Origin: Legionella sp.
GTDB lineage: Bacteria > Pseudomonadota > Gammaproteobacteria > Legionellales > Legionellaceae
Length of the DNA stretch: 45,318 bases
Reading direction: 5' to 3'
Assembly (NCBI GenBank): GCA_002863045.1
Contig: PKDH01000042.1
Location: forward strand, 1-45,318
Shown: positions 1 to 9,254 of the stretch, in pieces
Numbering within the stretch: the stretch's first letter is position 1
How the letters are laid out: each line of letters starts with the position of its first letter
Notes under the pieces: generated by a model
What the model was told of the DNA's origin: nothing
What the model saw: only the letters and a program-made list of their open reading frames with translations
Database searches by the model: none
Made by a program: the position numbers and the translations under genes

Positions 1-904
1 CATTAAATTATCACAAGGAGCTAAACCTGGTGATGGCGGGCTATTGCCTGGCGCTAAAGTGACTGAAGAAATTGCCAAATATCGTCAAATTCCCCAAGGG
101 CAAGATTGCCAATCACCCGCAAATCATCCTGAATTTAGCACACCTAGTGGGTTGCTGCATTTTGTGGCGCGCTTGCGCAAGCTTACCTTTGGCAAACCCA
201 TTGGTTTTAAATTATGTATCGGGCGGCGTGATGATTTTTTAAGCATCTGTAAAGCCATGCTTGAAACCAATATTTTACCTGATTTTATTACCATCGATGG
301 TGCCGAAGGCGGCACGGGGGCTGCCCCCAGTGAGTTTTCTGATTATGTTGGTTTGAGCCTTGATGAAGCATTGCCTTTTGTCCACGCAAGCCTTGTGGGT
401 TGTAATATACGTCAATTTATCAAAATTTTAGTCAGTGGCAAAATTGTCGATGGCTTTGATATGCTCCAAAAAATAGCGCTAGGAGCGGATGGTTGTAATG
501 TGGCGCGTCCCATGATGTTTGCGGTGGGATGTATTCAAGCATTGCGCTGCGATAAAGGTGACTGCCCAACCGGTGTTACCACCCAAGACCCTAAAAGAGC
601 CAAAGCCATTGATGTGGATAGCAAAGCCGTTTATGTCAAAAATTATCACGAACAAACCATGCAAAGTTTTCTACAATTGGTGGGGGCCATCGGGGTAAGT
701 CACCCTGATGACTTAACACCTGCGATGATCAAACAACAACAAGGTCATCAGCAAATAAGCGATTATAGGGCGATGTATCATTATTTAAAGCCAGGTGAGC
801 TATTAGGTAAAACCATACCTAAAGATTTTGCTGATGATTGGCAAAATGCCAGCGCGCACCACTACTATCAAGCAGCTTCAACGTCTACCAAAATATTTGA
901 TTAA
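1..904 (+). CDS. FMN-binding glutamate synthase-like protein, 5' partial
   Basis: C-terminal part of a glutamate-synthase-family (GltB-like, FMN-binding) oxidoreductase. The frame is already open at base 2, reading IKLSQGAKPGDGGLLPG, the classic GltB signature, so the gene begins before the window and the first internal Met (base 44) is not the start. Further signs are the barrel segment ITIDGAEGGTGAAP and a cysteine cluster CIQALRCDKGDCPTGV, which matches the [3Fe-4S] ligands of this family. The end is about where short stand-alone relatives stop, with no GltB C-terminal beta-helix. Such stand-alone proteins are common and their substrate is often unproven; a glutamate synthase role is not shown here. 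poxB follows after 14 bases and may be cotranscribed. Confidence 0.85.
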   Translation, partial: IKLSQGAKPGDGGLLPGAKVTEEIAKYRQIPQGQDCQSPANHPEFSTPSGLLHFVARLRKLTFGKPIGFKLCIGRRDDFLSICKAMLETNILPDFITIDGAEGGTGAAPSEFSDYVGLSLDEALPFVHASLVGCNIRQFIKILVSGKIVDGFDMLQKIALGADGCNVARPMMFAVGCIQALRCDKGDCPTGVTTQDPKRAKAIDVDSKAVYVKNYHEQTMQSFLQLVGAIGVSHPDDLTPAMIKQQQGHQQISDYRAMYHYLKPGELLGKTIPKDFADDWQNASAHHYYQAASTSTKIFD

Positions 905-918
905 AAAAAGGACTTTTT

Positions 919-2652
919 ATGACACCAACCACTGCTGAACAAACGGTACAAATCTTAAAAAATGCCGGTATTAAACGTATTTATGGCGTCACTGGCGATA
1001 GTCTTAATTTTCTAAATGACGCATTGCGTCGTGATGGTAGCATCCAATGGATTCATGTGCGTCATGAAGAAGCGGGTGCTTATGCTGCCATGGCTGAAGG
1101 CGTTTTGGGTGGTATGGGCTGTTGTGCCGGCAGCTCAGGACCAGGCCATGTGCATTTAATCAATGGTTTGTATGATGCGCATCGCTGGGGCGCCCCAGTT
1201 TTGGCTTTGGCTTCGACGATTAGCTCAAAAGATTATGGCAGTGAAAGTTTTCAATCCACCGATTTGAGCATGTTTGATGGCTGCAGCTACTATAACGAAC
1301 TTGCGCAAACACCCGAACAACTGCCCCGCATGCTGCAACAAGCCATGCAACATGCTGCTGCTTGCCAAGGGGTTGGTGTTTGCGCGTTTCCAGGTGATTT
1401 AATGATGAAAAAAGCTTACACCAAATTACCACTGGCTACTTTATATCAATCCAAAGCCCTCACGCGCCCCACCGATGATGAGCTTGACAAGTTAGCCGTT
1501 TTATTAAAAAGCACTAAAAAAATAGGTATCTATGCGGGGTTAGGTTGCGATAACGCTCGTGAGAATGTGTTGGCTTTAGCACAAAAGCTAAACGCCCCAA
1601 TTGCTTTTACGCTGAAAGCCAAAATGGCCATGGAACACGATAATGCCTTTGCCGTTGGCATGACCGGCCTTTTAGGCAGTAGTGCTGGCGCGCGTGCTAT
1701 CACTGAATGCGAAGTATTGCTGATGCTGGGCAGTGATTTTCCCTGGCGTGAATTTTTAGACGGGCGCGTTAAAATCATTCAAATCGATACCAAACCTGAA
1801 CGCCTTGGCCGCCGGGTGGCACTTTATCAAGGCTTAACTGGCAGCATTGATGCCACCCTTGAAGCATTATTACCAAAACTTGATTTGCAAGAAGATGCTT
1901 CATTTTTGAATACGTGTTTAAAAGAGCATCAAAGTATTACCAAACGCCAACAGCAACATGCGCAAACGCCTGGTAAAAAAAATTTGATAAGTCCTGAATA
2001 TTTAGCCCACTTGGTGAGTGAATTAGCCGATGATGATGCCATTTTTACCGCTGATACCGGCATGTGTGCGGTGTGGGCGGCGCGCTATCTTAAAAGCACT
2101 GGCAAGCGCCACTTGATGGGCAGTTTCTCCCATGGCTCGATGGCCTCAGCCATGCCCCAAGCCATCGGCGCGGCATTTTATGCCCCAGAGCGTCAAGTCA
2201 TAGCTTTTTGTGGTGATGGTGGGCTTTCGATGCTTTTGGGTGATTTGATGACCATCAGCCAATATCAATTACCCATCAAACTTGTGGTTTTTAATAACCG
2301 TGCTTTGGGCATGGTGCAGCTTGAAATGCAAGTCGCAGGTTTACCAAATTGGCAAACTGATATGGTTAACCCAAATTTTGCCGATGTCGCTCGTGCGTGC
2401 GGCATTAAAGGCATCCAAGTTGATGACCCAGCACTGCTTAACGATGCATTAAAAGAGGCGTTTGATAGTGATGAGGCAGTATTAATTGAGGTGCTGACTA
2501 ATCCTGACATTCCAGTATTGCCGCCTCATACCTCAATTGGCGTCTTAACACGTTATGTGGAGTCAGAAGCAAAATTAGCCAAAGCTGGGCGCTTTAAAGA
2601 AGCTTGGTTGTCTTTATCTACCTCTGTTAAGTATTTACGTGATTTATGGTAA
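919..2652 (+). CDS. poxB: Pyruvate dehydrogenase (quinone) / pyruvate oxidase
   Basis: Thiamine-diphosphate- and FAD-dependent peripheral membrane enzyme that decarboxylates pyruvate to acetate and CO2 and passes electrons to quinone. The N-terminus (GVTGDSLN at 23-30, RHEEAGAYAA at 48-57 with the likely catalytic Glu50) follows E. coli PoxB closely. The C-terminal domain carries the ThDP motif GDGG followed by VVFNNRALGM. Length (577 aa) fits the 572-residue E. coli enzyme, and the short C-terminal tail could be the lipid-binding segment. AAAAAAGGAC lies just upstream of the ATG. An acetolactate synthase or other ThDP enzyme is less likely because of the PoxB-like N-terminus. Confidence 0.9.
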   Translation: MTPTTAEQTVQILKNAGIKRIYGVTGDSLNFLNDALRRDGSIQWIHVRHEEAGAYAAMAEGVLGGMGCCAGSSGPGHVHLINGLYDAHRWGAPVLALASTISSKDYGSESFQSTDLSMFDGCSYYNELAQTPEQLPRMLQQAMQHAAACQGVGVCAFPGDLMMKKAYTKLPLATLYQSKALTRPTDDELDKLAVLLKSTKKIGIYAGLGCDNARENVLALAQKLNAPIAFTLKAKMAMEHDNAFAVGMTGLLGSSAGARAITECEVLLMLGSDFPWREFLDGRVKIIQIDTKPERLGRRVALYQGLTGSIDATLEALLPKLDLQEDASFLNTCLKEHQSITKRQQQHAQTPGKKNLISPEYLAHLVSELADDDAIFTADTGMCAVWAARYLKSTGKRHLMGSFSHGSMASAMPQAIGAAFYAPERQVIAFCGDGGLSMLLGDLMTISQYQLPIKLVVFNNRALGMVQLEMQVAGLPNWQTDMVNPNFADVARACGIKGIQVDDPALLNDALKEAFDSDEAVLIEVLTNPDIPVLPPHTSIGVLTRYVESEAKLAKAGRFKEAWLSLSTSVKYLRDLW

Positions 2653-2730
2653 CAAAACAAAATTTTCATATCACGGCACGGCAATAAAATAGGTTCACTC
2701 TCGAAGAAATTCGTGCTTTGTAAATACTCA

Positions 2731-2788
2731 ATCAGGAGTCTTCATTTTACGATACCAAAGTATCTAAAAAGGCGACTCCTAACCTGAT
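2731..2788. terminator. Nested stem structure between convergent genes
   Basis: AGGAGTC (2734-2740) pairs with GACTCCT (2774-2780), and inside it GATAC (2751-2755) pairs with GTATC (2760-2764) around a CAAA loop. ATCAGG (2731-2736) can alternatively pair with CCTGAT (2783-2788). It lies between the poxB stop and the stop of the opposite-strand gene, so a weak two-way terminator is a reasonable reading. There is no long T-run, so another RNA role is possible. Confidence 0.3.
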
Positions 2789-2789
2789 T

Positions 2790-3290
2790 TTAAGCAATCA
2801 ACATAGAAATGCTTTGGGCATCAATAATATTTTTAATGTCAGCAGGGATATCAATCTTGTTATCTTTACAATATTGTTCAAGCACAGCATAGTCAGGCAT
2901 GATATTAATATCTAAGTCATTCGCCCTCACAATTTCTTCAATTAAATCTTTTAAGATATTGGCTGGTATATCGCTGCCTGTATTGTCTTGTGAAAGAAAA
3001 TCAAGGCTTGCGATAAGGGCTGTGGCCATCACCGTTTCATTATAACCGGTTTGAGCTTGGGTTTTGCTAATGGTTGTAAGCCAACTAATGATGGCTTTAT
3101 AGTTAGCGGGGATAAGACTTGAGGTTTTTTTAAAACATGAAAATAAATTGGTACAACAATTATCTGAACCTGTTTCCTCGCCTAAATTATTTTTATAATG
3201 TTGTTTTATATTCATGACCGCTGAAAGTACTGGATTTAAGCTAGGTGCATCTTTAGGTGCTTTATTATGTTTAGCGAAAAGTGTTGGCAT
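2790..3290 (-). CDS. Hypothetical protein, about 166 aa
   Basis: No family recognised. The longer frame starts at 3326, but AAAGGAG sits directly before an ATGATG pair (3288-3293). The second ATG has the better spacing, giving MPTLFAKHNK as N-terminus. The product is mostly helical by composition, soluble, with a CC pair and another Cys near residue 45-52 (DNCCTNLFSCF), and no signal peptide or membrane segment. It precedes no obvious partner. The large helicase-repeat gene on the same strand reads towards it and ends about 80 bases upstream of this start, so cotranscription is possible. Lineage-specific protein of unknown role. Confidence 0.6.
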   Translation of the reverse strand: MPTLFAKHNKAPKDAPSLNPVLSAVMNIKQHYKNNLGEETGSDNCCTNLFSCFKKTSSLIPANYKAIISWLTTISKTQAQTGYNETVMATALIASLDFLSQDNTGSDIPANILKDLIEEIVRANDLDINIMPDYAVLEQYCKDNKIDIPADIKNIIDAQSISMLIA

Positions 3291-3373
3291 CATGACTCCT
3301 TTAATGAAAATTAAAAATAACAACAACCTTTAGAGTATGGCTAATTTTTTTTCATCTGCCAAAATATTAAAAA

Positions 3374-6300
3374 CTAAGTTAGCTTTGCACTTTCTATATA
3401 AGGCTCTATCGTAGTATTTGCATCTGAGTTAGGTGGAAAAAATGTATGAGGATTTGTTCGAGCCAAAGCTGCTTGTTTTTCTTGTATCAATTTTATTTCG
3501 ATAAATATATCGTCTTTGCCTAACATATTATCTGTTTTTTCTAAAATATCTAAAGTCTCGTCTATAAGCTTTGGATTATTAGTAAAAAGTTTATTGAAAA
3601 CTTTGCGCCCATCTGGATTTATTATTAACTGATATAAAGGTGAATCATAAGCATTGTCTTCAGCTTTTAATGAACATCTCAAACACAAATCATGCGCATT
3701 AATATCTTTGATTATATCAGGGTTTATTTCAAGCAATTTGCTTAAAATTTTACAGCCATCTGGGCTGGCTGTAAAAATATATAACAGTGAAATACCTGCA
3801 TTTAATTTTGCTTCTGATGAGCGTATGAAGCATAAGTCATGAGCACTAATCTCACTGGCTAATTTCGGGTTTTTTTTAAGCAATTTTTTTAAAATTTTAC
3901 ACCCTTTCGAACTACTTGCTAAACAATATAATGCAGAGTTGTCAACATGTAATGGCAGAGCCTTGGTTAACACCAAGCATAATGTTTTAGCGCTAATTTC
4001 GTTGGCCAGATCAGGATTAGCTCTAAGAAGTATGTTCAAAACCTTAAGTCCAGTAAGCGTACATGTAAGCCAATAAAATGCTGAGGTATGCATAGCGAGA
4101 CCTGCTTTTTCTGGTCGCCAACGACACAACGCTTCAGCACTGATTTTTTTGGCCAGTTCAGGATTAATGGTAAAAATTTTCTCTAAAATTTCACAACCAT
4201 TCTCTGTTGCTGCAAGGCAATACAACACAGAGACGTTCTCATTAGCCCCTGTCATTGACGAGCGCGGGTGGCATAACACTTCAACACTCATGTTTTTAGC
4301 TAAATCAGGATTTCCTTCAAGAATCTTAATTAGCAACTCTTCTCCGTATGGGTTGGCTGTAAACCATAACAAAGGCGAGCTATCGGCATACCTACTTCGT
4401 CCTGATGGTCTTATATCAAATAAATTCGTACCAATGTCCTTGACTAAATGTGGATACGCCTCAAGTGCGTCGTTAAGATCAATTAACCCCTGCTTTGTAT
4501 ATAATTTTTCAACTGTGATTAACTTAGATATATCAGGGACTTTTAAATATCTTTTTTTTCTGTGCCTTGAGCGAAAACGGGCATCTATCCTGGTTCTTCT
4601 TAAAGGTTTATCAACATTCGTCACCACGGGTACCGCTGGCGTATTTGTTGGTTTGTCTAACTTTTTTGCGTGTTTTTTAGAGGATACTACGGTCTCGACG
4701 GCGCGATTTGGCGGTATTGTAGCCTGAGTTTTAGGTTTAAGTGTTTGTAATTTTTTATCAATTTCGTCCACTGTCATATCTAAATGACACAACATAATTT
4801 CTCGTGCTAACGCCTGGCGACCTTCAACGAAATGTGTCATTGCCATATCTTGCCACTGTTGATATTTTTGCGCAGGCGTAAGTGGCGTCACTTCATGAGA
4901 GGGTTGATTTATATTAATATCGCCAAAAAATTGCTTTGTCTTATCGTGCCAATACTTATCTTCGTAAATAAAGGCACTTTTTTGCGCACGACTTAGCCCA
5001 ACATAAAGCGCATTTAAAGCACGCCATTGATTTAAATTTAAACCTTGAGAAGATGTATTGAGATCAAGCTTTTTCAAACAAGTTACACTTGAAATAGGTT
5101 TCCATAAAATGACTGTATCAAAATCAAGGCCAATGGCCTCTTGAGCGCTTAAGACATGTGCTGTTTTTAAAATCTTACGGATTTTTTCAGCTTCAACAGG
5201 TGAACAATTCTCAGCAATCACAACCGTGGTCGCGCGTTCAGTTATGGGGTACAGAGCCGCACATTGGGTCGAGTCAATCAAGCTTATATAGCCTTCATCC
5301 GTACGTGCTGATTTAAGCTCATGATATTCGCGCTTCTTATCTTTGCCATCTAGCTGATATTTAAGCTGCATAATATGATTGGCAGCTTGTGCAATTTGCG
5401 GTGGGCAGCGCCAAGTGCAAAGCAAATGCTGCAAGGTAAATTTGCCATAAACCGTGTACAACATCGATTTCAAACAACTAAGTCCAAAAGAAGAAATAAG
5501 GCACTGTTCACTGTCAAGGCAGCTCACAAATTGTTGATTATCAACATGCTCTATAAAAAATCGCAAAGCACTAGGCGGTAAATTTTGAGCCTCATCACAA
5601 AACACGCCACTATATTTAACGGAATCCATCCCTGCTATGGTGCTCACCATGGGGTCTAATTTACCCGCGTCATCTAAATATGCTAACCAAAGCTTATACA
5701 AATTAAAGATTTTTTTTTGCTTGTTAGTTTGTCCGGCATAAGCACTTTGACGCAGGCCAAGCTTTTGATAATGCTCAAAACCTAATGCCATAATTAAGCT
5801 AAATTCATAGTGCATCACTTCTGCTGGTTCTTTAGGCATTTTAAGCTTGAGCCAATCGCCAAACTCATGATCTGCAATGGTGCTTTTATCTGGGTAATGG
5901 GTTGTCAATAACGATTCCCAGGTGGTAAATACCACAGCAGGCGCATTCATAACTGCGCGATGCTCAGGATATCCCTCTAACGCATCTATCAGCTTTTGTG
6001 AGGGTGACACAAATATAATATCCCCAGCAGCAGCTTTGGGTAAATCACTGTGCAAAGCATGATACTTAGCATACCGCTGCAAAGCTTGAACCATCATGTT
6101 ATACAACACCACGGTCTTTCCGGCTCCAGGTGGCCCACTTAATAATAAGGGAGCCTCTTGAACAAAACTTTGCTTTTGGTATTCATCTAATACCAACGTA
6201 TCTTTTTGATAGCTAACCGCCGCCATGGCATTGAGTATGACATCCTGACCTTTATCATTCAGCGCCATAGAGTCTTCATCGCTTAATTCTGTAAGTTTTA

Positions 6301-6589
6301 CTTCCTGCTGCTGCCCCATTAACTGACGTTTTAACTGAGTATAATTATGGTTATTATCCGCCAAAATAAGTAAAACACGCTCACCTTGATACTCGATAAA
6401 CGTATAAATTAAACGATGCTTTTTATCGATTTTGGCACGATAAACGGTTTGCCCTTGATATTTAAAGCCTACAAGTTTTTTAGCTTGGGGCGAGCGTATT
6501 TCACCGTTTATGATGGCTTGAATAAGTGACTTATAGCTTGTTAATAAATCATTGGCATCAATATGTTGTTGCAGAAATAAAATATTCAT
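3374..6589 (-). CDS. RelE-like / superfamily I helicase / tandem-repeat fusion protein
   Basis: 1071-residue multidomain protein. Residues 1-90 resemble a RelE/ParE-type fold: a helical start, then strands YRAKIDKKHRLIYTF and RVLLILADNNHNY. Residues about 130-560 are a UvrD-like superfamily I helicase core, with Walker A GPPGAGKT (152-159), Walker B DEAQ (332-335), a TWRCPPQI segment (392-399) and motif VI-like YVGLSRAQ (529-536). A basic linker (about 660-685) leads to tandem 49-residue repeats from about 700 to 994 plus a partial unit to 1016. The ATP-binding residues look intact, so NTP-dependent nucleic-acid translocation is likely. The repeats suggest protein binding. The target is unknown; neither toxicity nor host-effector activity is shown. 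The ATG start has no clear Shine-Dalgarno. Confidence 0.8.
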   Translation of the reverse strand: MNILFLQQHIDANDLLTSYKSLIQAIINGEIRSPQAKKLVGFKYQGQTVYRAKIDKKHRLIYTFIEYQGERVLLILADNNHNYTQLKRQLMGQQQEVKLTELSDEDSMALNDKGQDVILNAMAAVSYQKDTLVLDEYQKQSFVQEAPLLLSGPPGAGKTVVLYNMMVQALQRYAKYHALHSDLPKAAAGDIIFVSPSQKLIDALEGYPEHRAVMNAPAVVFTTWESLLTTHYPDKSTIADHEFGDWLKLKMPKEPAEVMHYEFSLIMALGFEHYQKLGLRQSAYAGQTNKQKKIFNLYKLWLAYLDDAGKLDPMVSTIAGMDSVKYSGVFCDEAQNLPPSALRFFIEHVDNQQFVSCLDSEQCLISSFGLSCLKSMLYTVYGKFTLQHLLCTWRCPPQIAQAANHIMQLKYQLDGKDKKREYHELKSARTDEGYISLIDSTQCAALYPITERATTVVIAENCSPVEAEKIRKILKTAHVLSAQEAIGLDFDTVILWKPISSVTCLKKLDLNTSSQGLNLNQWRALNALYVGLSRAQKSAFIYEDKYWHDKTKQFFGDININQPSHEVTPLTPAQKYQQWQDMAMTHFVEGRQALAREIMLCHLDMTVDEIDKKLQTLKPKTQATIPPNRAVETVVSSKKHAKKLDKPTNTPAVPVVTNVDKPLRRTRIDARFRSRHRKKRYLKVPDISKLITVEKLYTKQGLIDLNDALEAYPHLVKDIGTNLFDIRPSGRSRYADSSPLLWFTANPYGEELLIKILEGNPDLAKNMSVEVLCHPRSSMTGANENVSVLYCLAATENGCEILEKIFTINPELAKKISAEALCRWRPEKAGLAMHTSAFYWLTCTLTGLKVLNILLRANPDLANEISAKTLCLVLTKALPLHVDNSALYCLASSSKGCKILKKLLKKNPKLASEISAHDLCFIRSSEAKLNAGISLLYIFTASPDGCKILSKLLEINPDIIKDINAHDLCLRCSLKAEDNAYDSPLYQLIINPDGRKVFNKLFTNNPKLIDETLDILEKTDNMLGKDDIFIEIKLIQEKQAALARTNPHTFFPPNSDANTTIEPYIESAKLT
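3542..4489 (-). repeat. Protein-level tandem repeats of 49 residues
   Basis: Within the helicase fusion gene. Five consecutive units (residues 750-798, 799-847, 848-896, 897-945, 946-994) are each exactly 49 residues, with no gap needed. They are preceded by a diverged unit (about 700-749, one residue longer) and followed by a partial one (995-1016). Conserved positions are NPxLA at 11-15, IS at 18-19, LC at 23-24, SxLY about 38-41, and a closing G at 49. The pattern is helix-turn-helix and ankyrin-like, but longer than the 33-residue ankyrin unit. Confidence 0.85.
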
Positions 6590-6659
6590 CTAGATTTACA
6601 ATTTGTTTATAAACTTTACTAGATAGTATTTAAAAAAAGCAATGAAGTAAAATTTAATT

Positions 6660-6923
6660 CTAAAAAAAAGTACAGCCTATCGCCTGTTTATTCAAGCGCG
6701 CTTCCTCACATAGCTGCCAAGTTTCTTCACGTAATATTCTTTTGCGAAAAAAATCGTACAAATGGTGTAACTTCTGGCGCTTAGACTGCAATACTACATA
6801 GTCTTTATCATCAACCTCGATAGCCATTTTTTGTTCTTGATATTTAAAATGTAACTTTAAGCGCAGATACATCGAAAAGGTGATCAAGGTATAAAGCGTT
6901 TGTGCTTGGGATAGATTTATCAA
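6660..6923 (-). CDS. Small hypothetical protein coupled to upstream gene
   Basis: 87-residue frame with a TTG start that overlaps the TGA stop of the 673-residue gene (TTGA), an arrangement seen in translationally coupled pairs. The product has a hydrophobic N-terminal third and a basic C-terminal half rich in Lys, Arg and Glu (KRQKLHHLYDFFRKRILREE). No family recognised. An internal ATG (residue 18) is an alternative start. It may be a genuine small partner or the end of an older longer frame; the case is moderate. Confidence 0.4.
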   Translation of the reverse strand: MINLSQAQTLYTLITFSMYLRLKLHFKYQEQKMAIEVDDKDYVVLQSKRQKLHHLYDFFRKRILREETWQLCEEARLNKQAIGCTFF

Positions 6924-8941
6924 ACCATGTATAAAAGCTTACCTTTTATTTTTTTACCCAAAGGCGTCTTACTGGCTACGGGTAAATTAGAATCAAAACT
7001 ATAACCATCTTTGGTATAGCTATCATACAACGCTCCATTAAAGCGAATAGCATGACCTTGTTGACGTGCATAAGACCCCATGTACATTAGCGCCCACGAG
7101 GTGATGTCCATATCAAGCAATAAAGCAGACGCTTCGACTAACGAGCTAAAATACTGTCGAAGGACCTTAAACATATGGCCATACAAAGAAAACATAGAAA
7201 TACCTTGGGTATCAGCTTGTGAAAACTGTTGTGATAAATCGCCTCGTATGGCCTTTAACTGCTTGCTATGATGAATATCACAGGCTTCTAATACTGCTAA
7301 ATTTGCCTGTCCGGATAAGTTGAATTGTTGCTTAGTGATTGCAATAAAGCGCCGCATATTAATCCAGGTGGCTTTTTTAAATTCACGTATATGCGCGTTG
7401 TATTCATGCTTGTCGAGCTTGTGTAAAACATTAAGTACAAAATTAAATAAGCCCGCTGTTTTGATAAATTTTTCTGCTAAAAAGTAAAAAACCGCCAGCT
7501 CAATACTGGCATTAATCAAAGCAAAATGGGCTTTTTGGTTATACAAAATCATGCGTTGCATACCCATAACATCAGGTGTTTCATGACTGTGTTTAATTTC
7601 AAATAACTGTATGTAATAAGTTATTTTAGAGCGCAAATGAAACGATCTTTTAGCAAGCATATCGAATGCTATTGGAATAGAAAAATCGTTAGAAGCCGGC
7701 CCTGCTATCAGCACATCGCTGCCTATTTCAGATAAAGACAGTAGATGCTGCTCATTATGTTGCTCATTAAAAAAACGAATTTTTTCAAATATGGTTTGCT
7801 GGATAAACGCTTCTTGTAAATAAAAAGTATTCCATATATTTTGCTTGACAAAAGCTAGTGCGTGCATGGTGTTACACGTAATAAATACTATTTTTTCCCC
7901 ATTTTGTAGAGGCTTTTTACCATGCTCATGGTACCACACGTCTAACAAATCATCTGATTCGGTTAAATTCATTCCTTGGCCACACGCCACCACTGGTATC
8001 AGTTTTGTTGCCGCAAAAAAAGACTTACCTTGTGTGAAAAGGTGAAAATAATAAGCAACTAAGTCAAGAGCCACAGGCCAGGCCCCGCCCTCATAATCGA
8101 GAGGCGCTCGTTGTGCTTTGTGGGCTACGGCATCATAAATGGCTTTATCTTGATAATAGTAACTAAAAGCCGCACGCGGCCATGTGCTAACACCCAAAGC
8201 GTGCATGATTTCTTTTTTAAGTGCTGATAAATTCATCGTCCACTGTAAAGAATCCCAAGCATCTTGATGCTGCTCTAACCCTTTTTTAATCAAGTGGGTT
8301 TTATCAGGGCAATTAAACCAAATGGGGCCGGCGAGTAAAGCCGGCAATGCTTGTTCAAAATTAAACACGCCGCGAGGACTGGTGAGCACATATAATTCTA
8401 AAACAGGTTGGTTTGCATGGTGCGCTATAAACTCAATGCGTTTAAGCAAAAATTTTTCCAGAGCAGACCATAATACAACTTTATTAATGATCACATTTTC
8501 AGGCCATGGCTTTTCATCAATTAAACCTAATTGCCGGGCACATAAATACAGTTGCAACCTTACATCGTGTTTATCACCACCTACCAATTTATTAAGAGGA
8601 TATGCCTTCTCTTGCCAGTGCTTTGTATTGATACCACGTTGCTCTTTATCAAGAGAAATACCCTCTACATGAAACTCTTTGCGCAACAAATACTTATCTT
8701 TAACCCAAGAAAGCCATTCAAAACCCTGAGTTAACGAGGCGAAACGAAAATTTAATAAATCATCTACTTCACGGTGGGTAAGCACATGTTTATGACCCTT
8801 TAGATAAGGTACAGCATCATTTTCATCTTCAAAACACCCAGCATAAGCCAATATTCTAATATAAGCTTCTTGTTCTTCTGGTTGCTCAAAGCCATCTAAA
8901 GCGCAAACAGCACGTAAAGTATTATTCATCATTATGGTCAT
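6920..8941 (-). CDS. Hypothetical protein, 673 aa
   Basis: No family recognised. Large, predominantly helical, rich in aromatic and His residues, without signal peptide or clear membrane segments. The N-terminus MTIMMNNTL offers several Met codons (8941, 8932, 8929) and no good Shine-Dalgarno, so the exact start is open. It is followed by an overlapping small gene on the same strand, then the helicase-repeat gene, and belongs to an accessory block of unknown proteins. Its size, composition and neighbours recall the many lineage-specific proteins of Legionellales, some of which are secreted effectors. That is context only; no secretion signal was identified. Confidence 0.7.
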   Translation of the reverse strand: MTIMMNNTLRAVCALDGFEQPEEQEAYIRILAYAGCFEDENDAVPYLKGHKHVLTHREVDDLLNFRFASLTQGFEWLSWVKDKYLLRKEFHVEGISLDKEQRGINTKHWQEKAYPLNKLVGGDKHDVRLQLYLCARQLGLIDEKPWPENVIINKVVLWSALEKFLLKRIEFIAHHANQPVLELYVLTSPRGVFNFEQALPALLAGPIWFNCPDKTHLIKKGLEQHQDAWDSLQWTMNLSALKKEIMHALGVSTWPRAAFSYYYQDKAIYDAVAHKAQRAPLDYEGGAWPVALDLVAYYFHLFTQGKSFFAATKLIPVVACGQGMNLTESDDLLDVWYHEHGKKPLQNGEKIVFITCNTMHALAFVKQNIWNTFYLQEAFIQQTIFEKIRFFNEQHNEQHLLSLSEIGSDVLIAGPASNDFSIPIAFDMLAKRSFHLRSKITYYIQLFEIKHSHETPDVMGMQRMILYNQKAHFALINASIELAVFYFLAEKFIKTAGLFNFVLNVLHKLDKHEYNAHIREFKKATWINMRRFIAITKQQFNLSGQANLAVLEACDIHHSKQLKAIRGDLSQQFSQADTQGISMFSLYGHMFKVLRQYFSSLVEASALLLDMDITSWALMYMGSYARQQGHAIRFNGALYDSYTKDGYSFDSNLPVASKTPLGKKIKGKLLYMV

Positions 8942-8999
8942 ATTTTATCATAATGCTTGGTTGTTATTTATTTTGTCAGCGTGTATTAAATTTTAAAGG

Positions 9000-9208
9000 A
9001 TGCTTTTTCTGAAAAAATTTTATAATATTCCTCGCTTTGCAATTATGCCGTATGAAGTTGTCATGCTAGCGGTGATATCGAAAAAGCAAGTCAATGGGCA
9101 GGTGACATTCAAGATGAATACCAACAAAATACAAATTGTGGTGCCAAACAAGCTCATCTTGATGCAGCTCAACATATTCTAGAAGGTGTTTTCGCGCCTC
9201 AACCATAA
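9000..9208 (+). pseudogene. Decayed reading frame
   Basis: The stretch 9056-9205 translates as an uninterrupted, protein-like sequence, SCHASGDIEKASQWAGDIQ and then DEYQQNTNCGAKQAHLDAAQ, ending at TAA 9206-9208. It has no start codon and is preceded in frame by TGA (9053-9055) and TAA. The other open frame here (ATG 9000) looks unlike protein in its second half, as expected if a frameshift near 9055 separated the two parts. No family recognised. The region otherwise contains nothing I can name. Confidence 0.4.
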
Positions 9209-9254
9209 CGTTTGATATTCAAATCACTTTGGACAAACTATAAGGAATCAAATT

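Noticed and set aside
9000..9182. 60-residue plus-strand frame
   Set aside because: Only its frame-shifted neighbour reads like protein in the second half; treated as part of a decayed gene instead.
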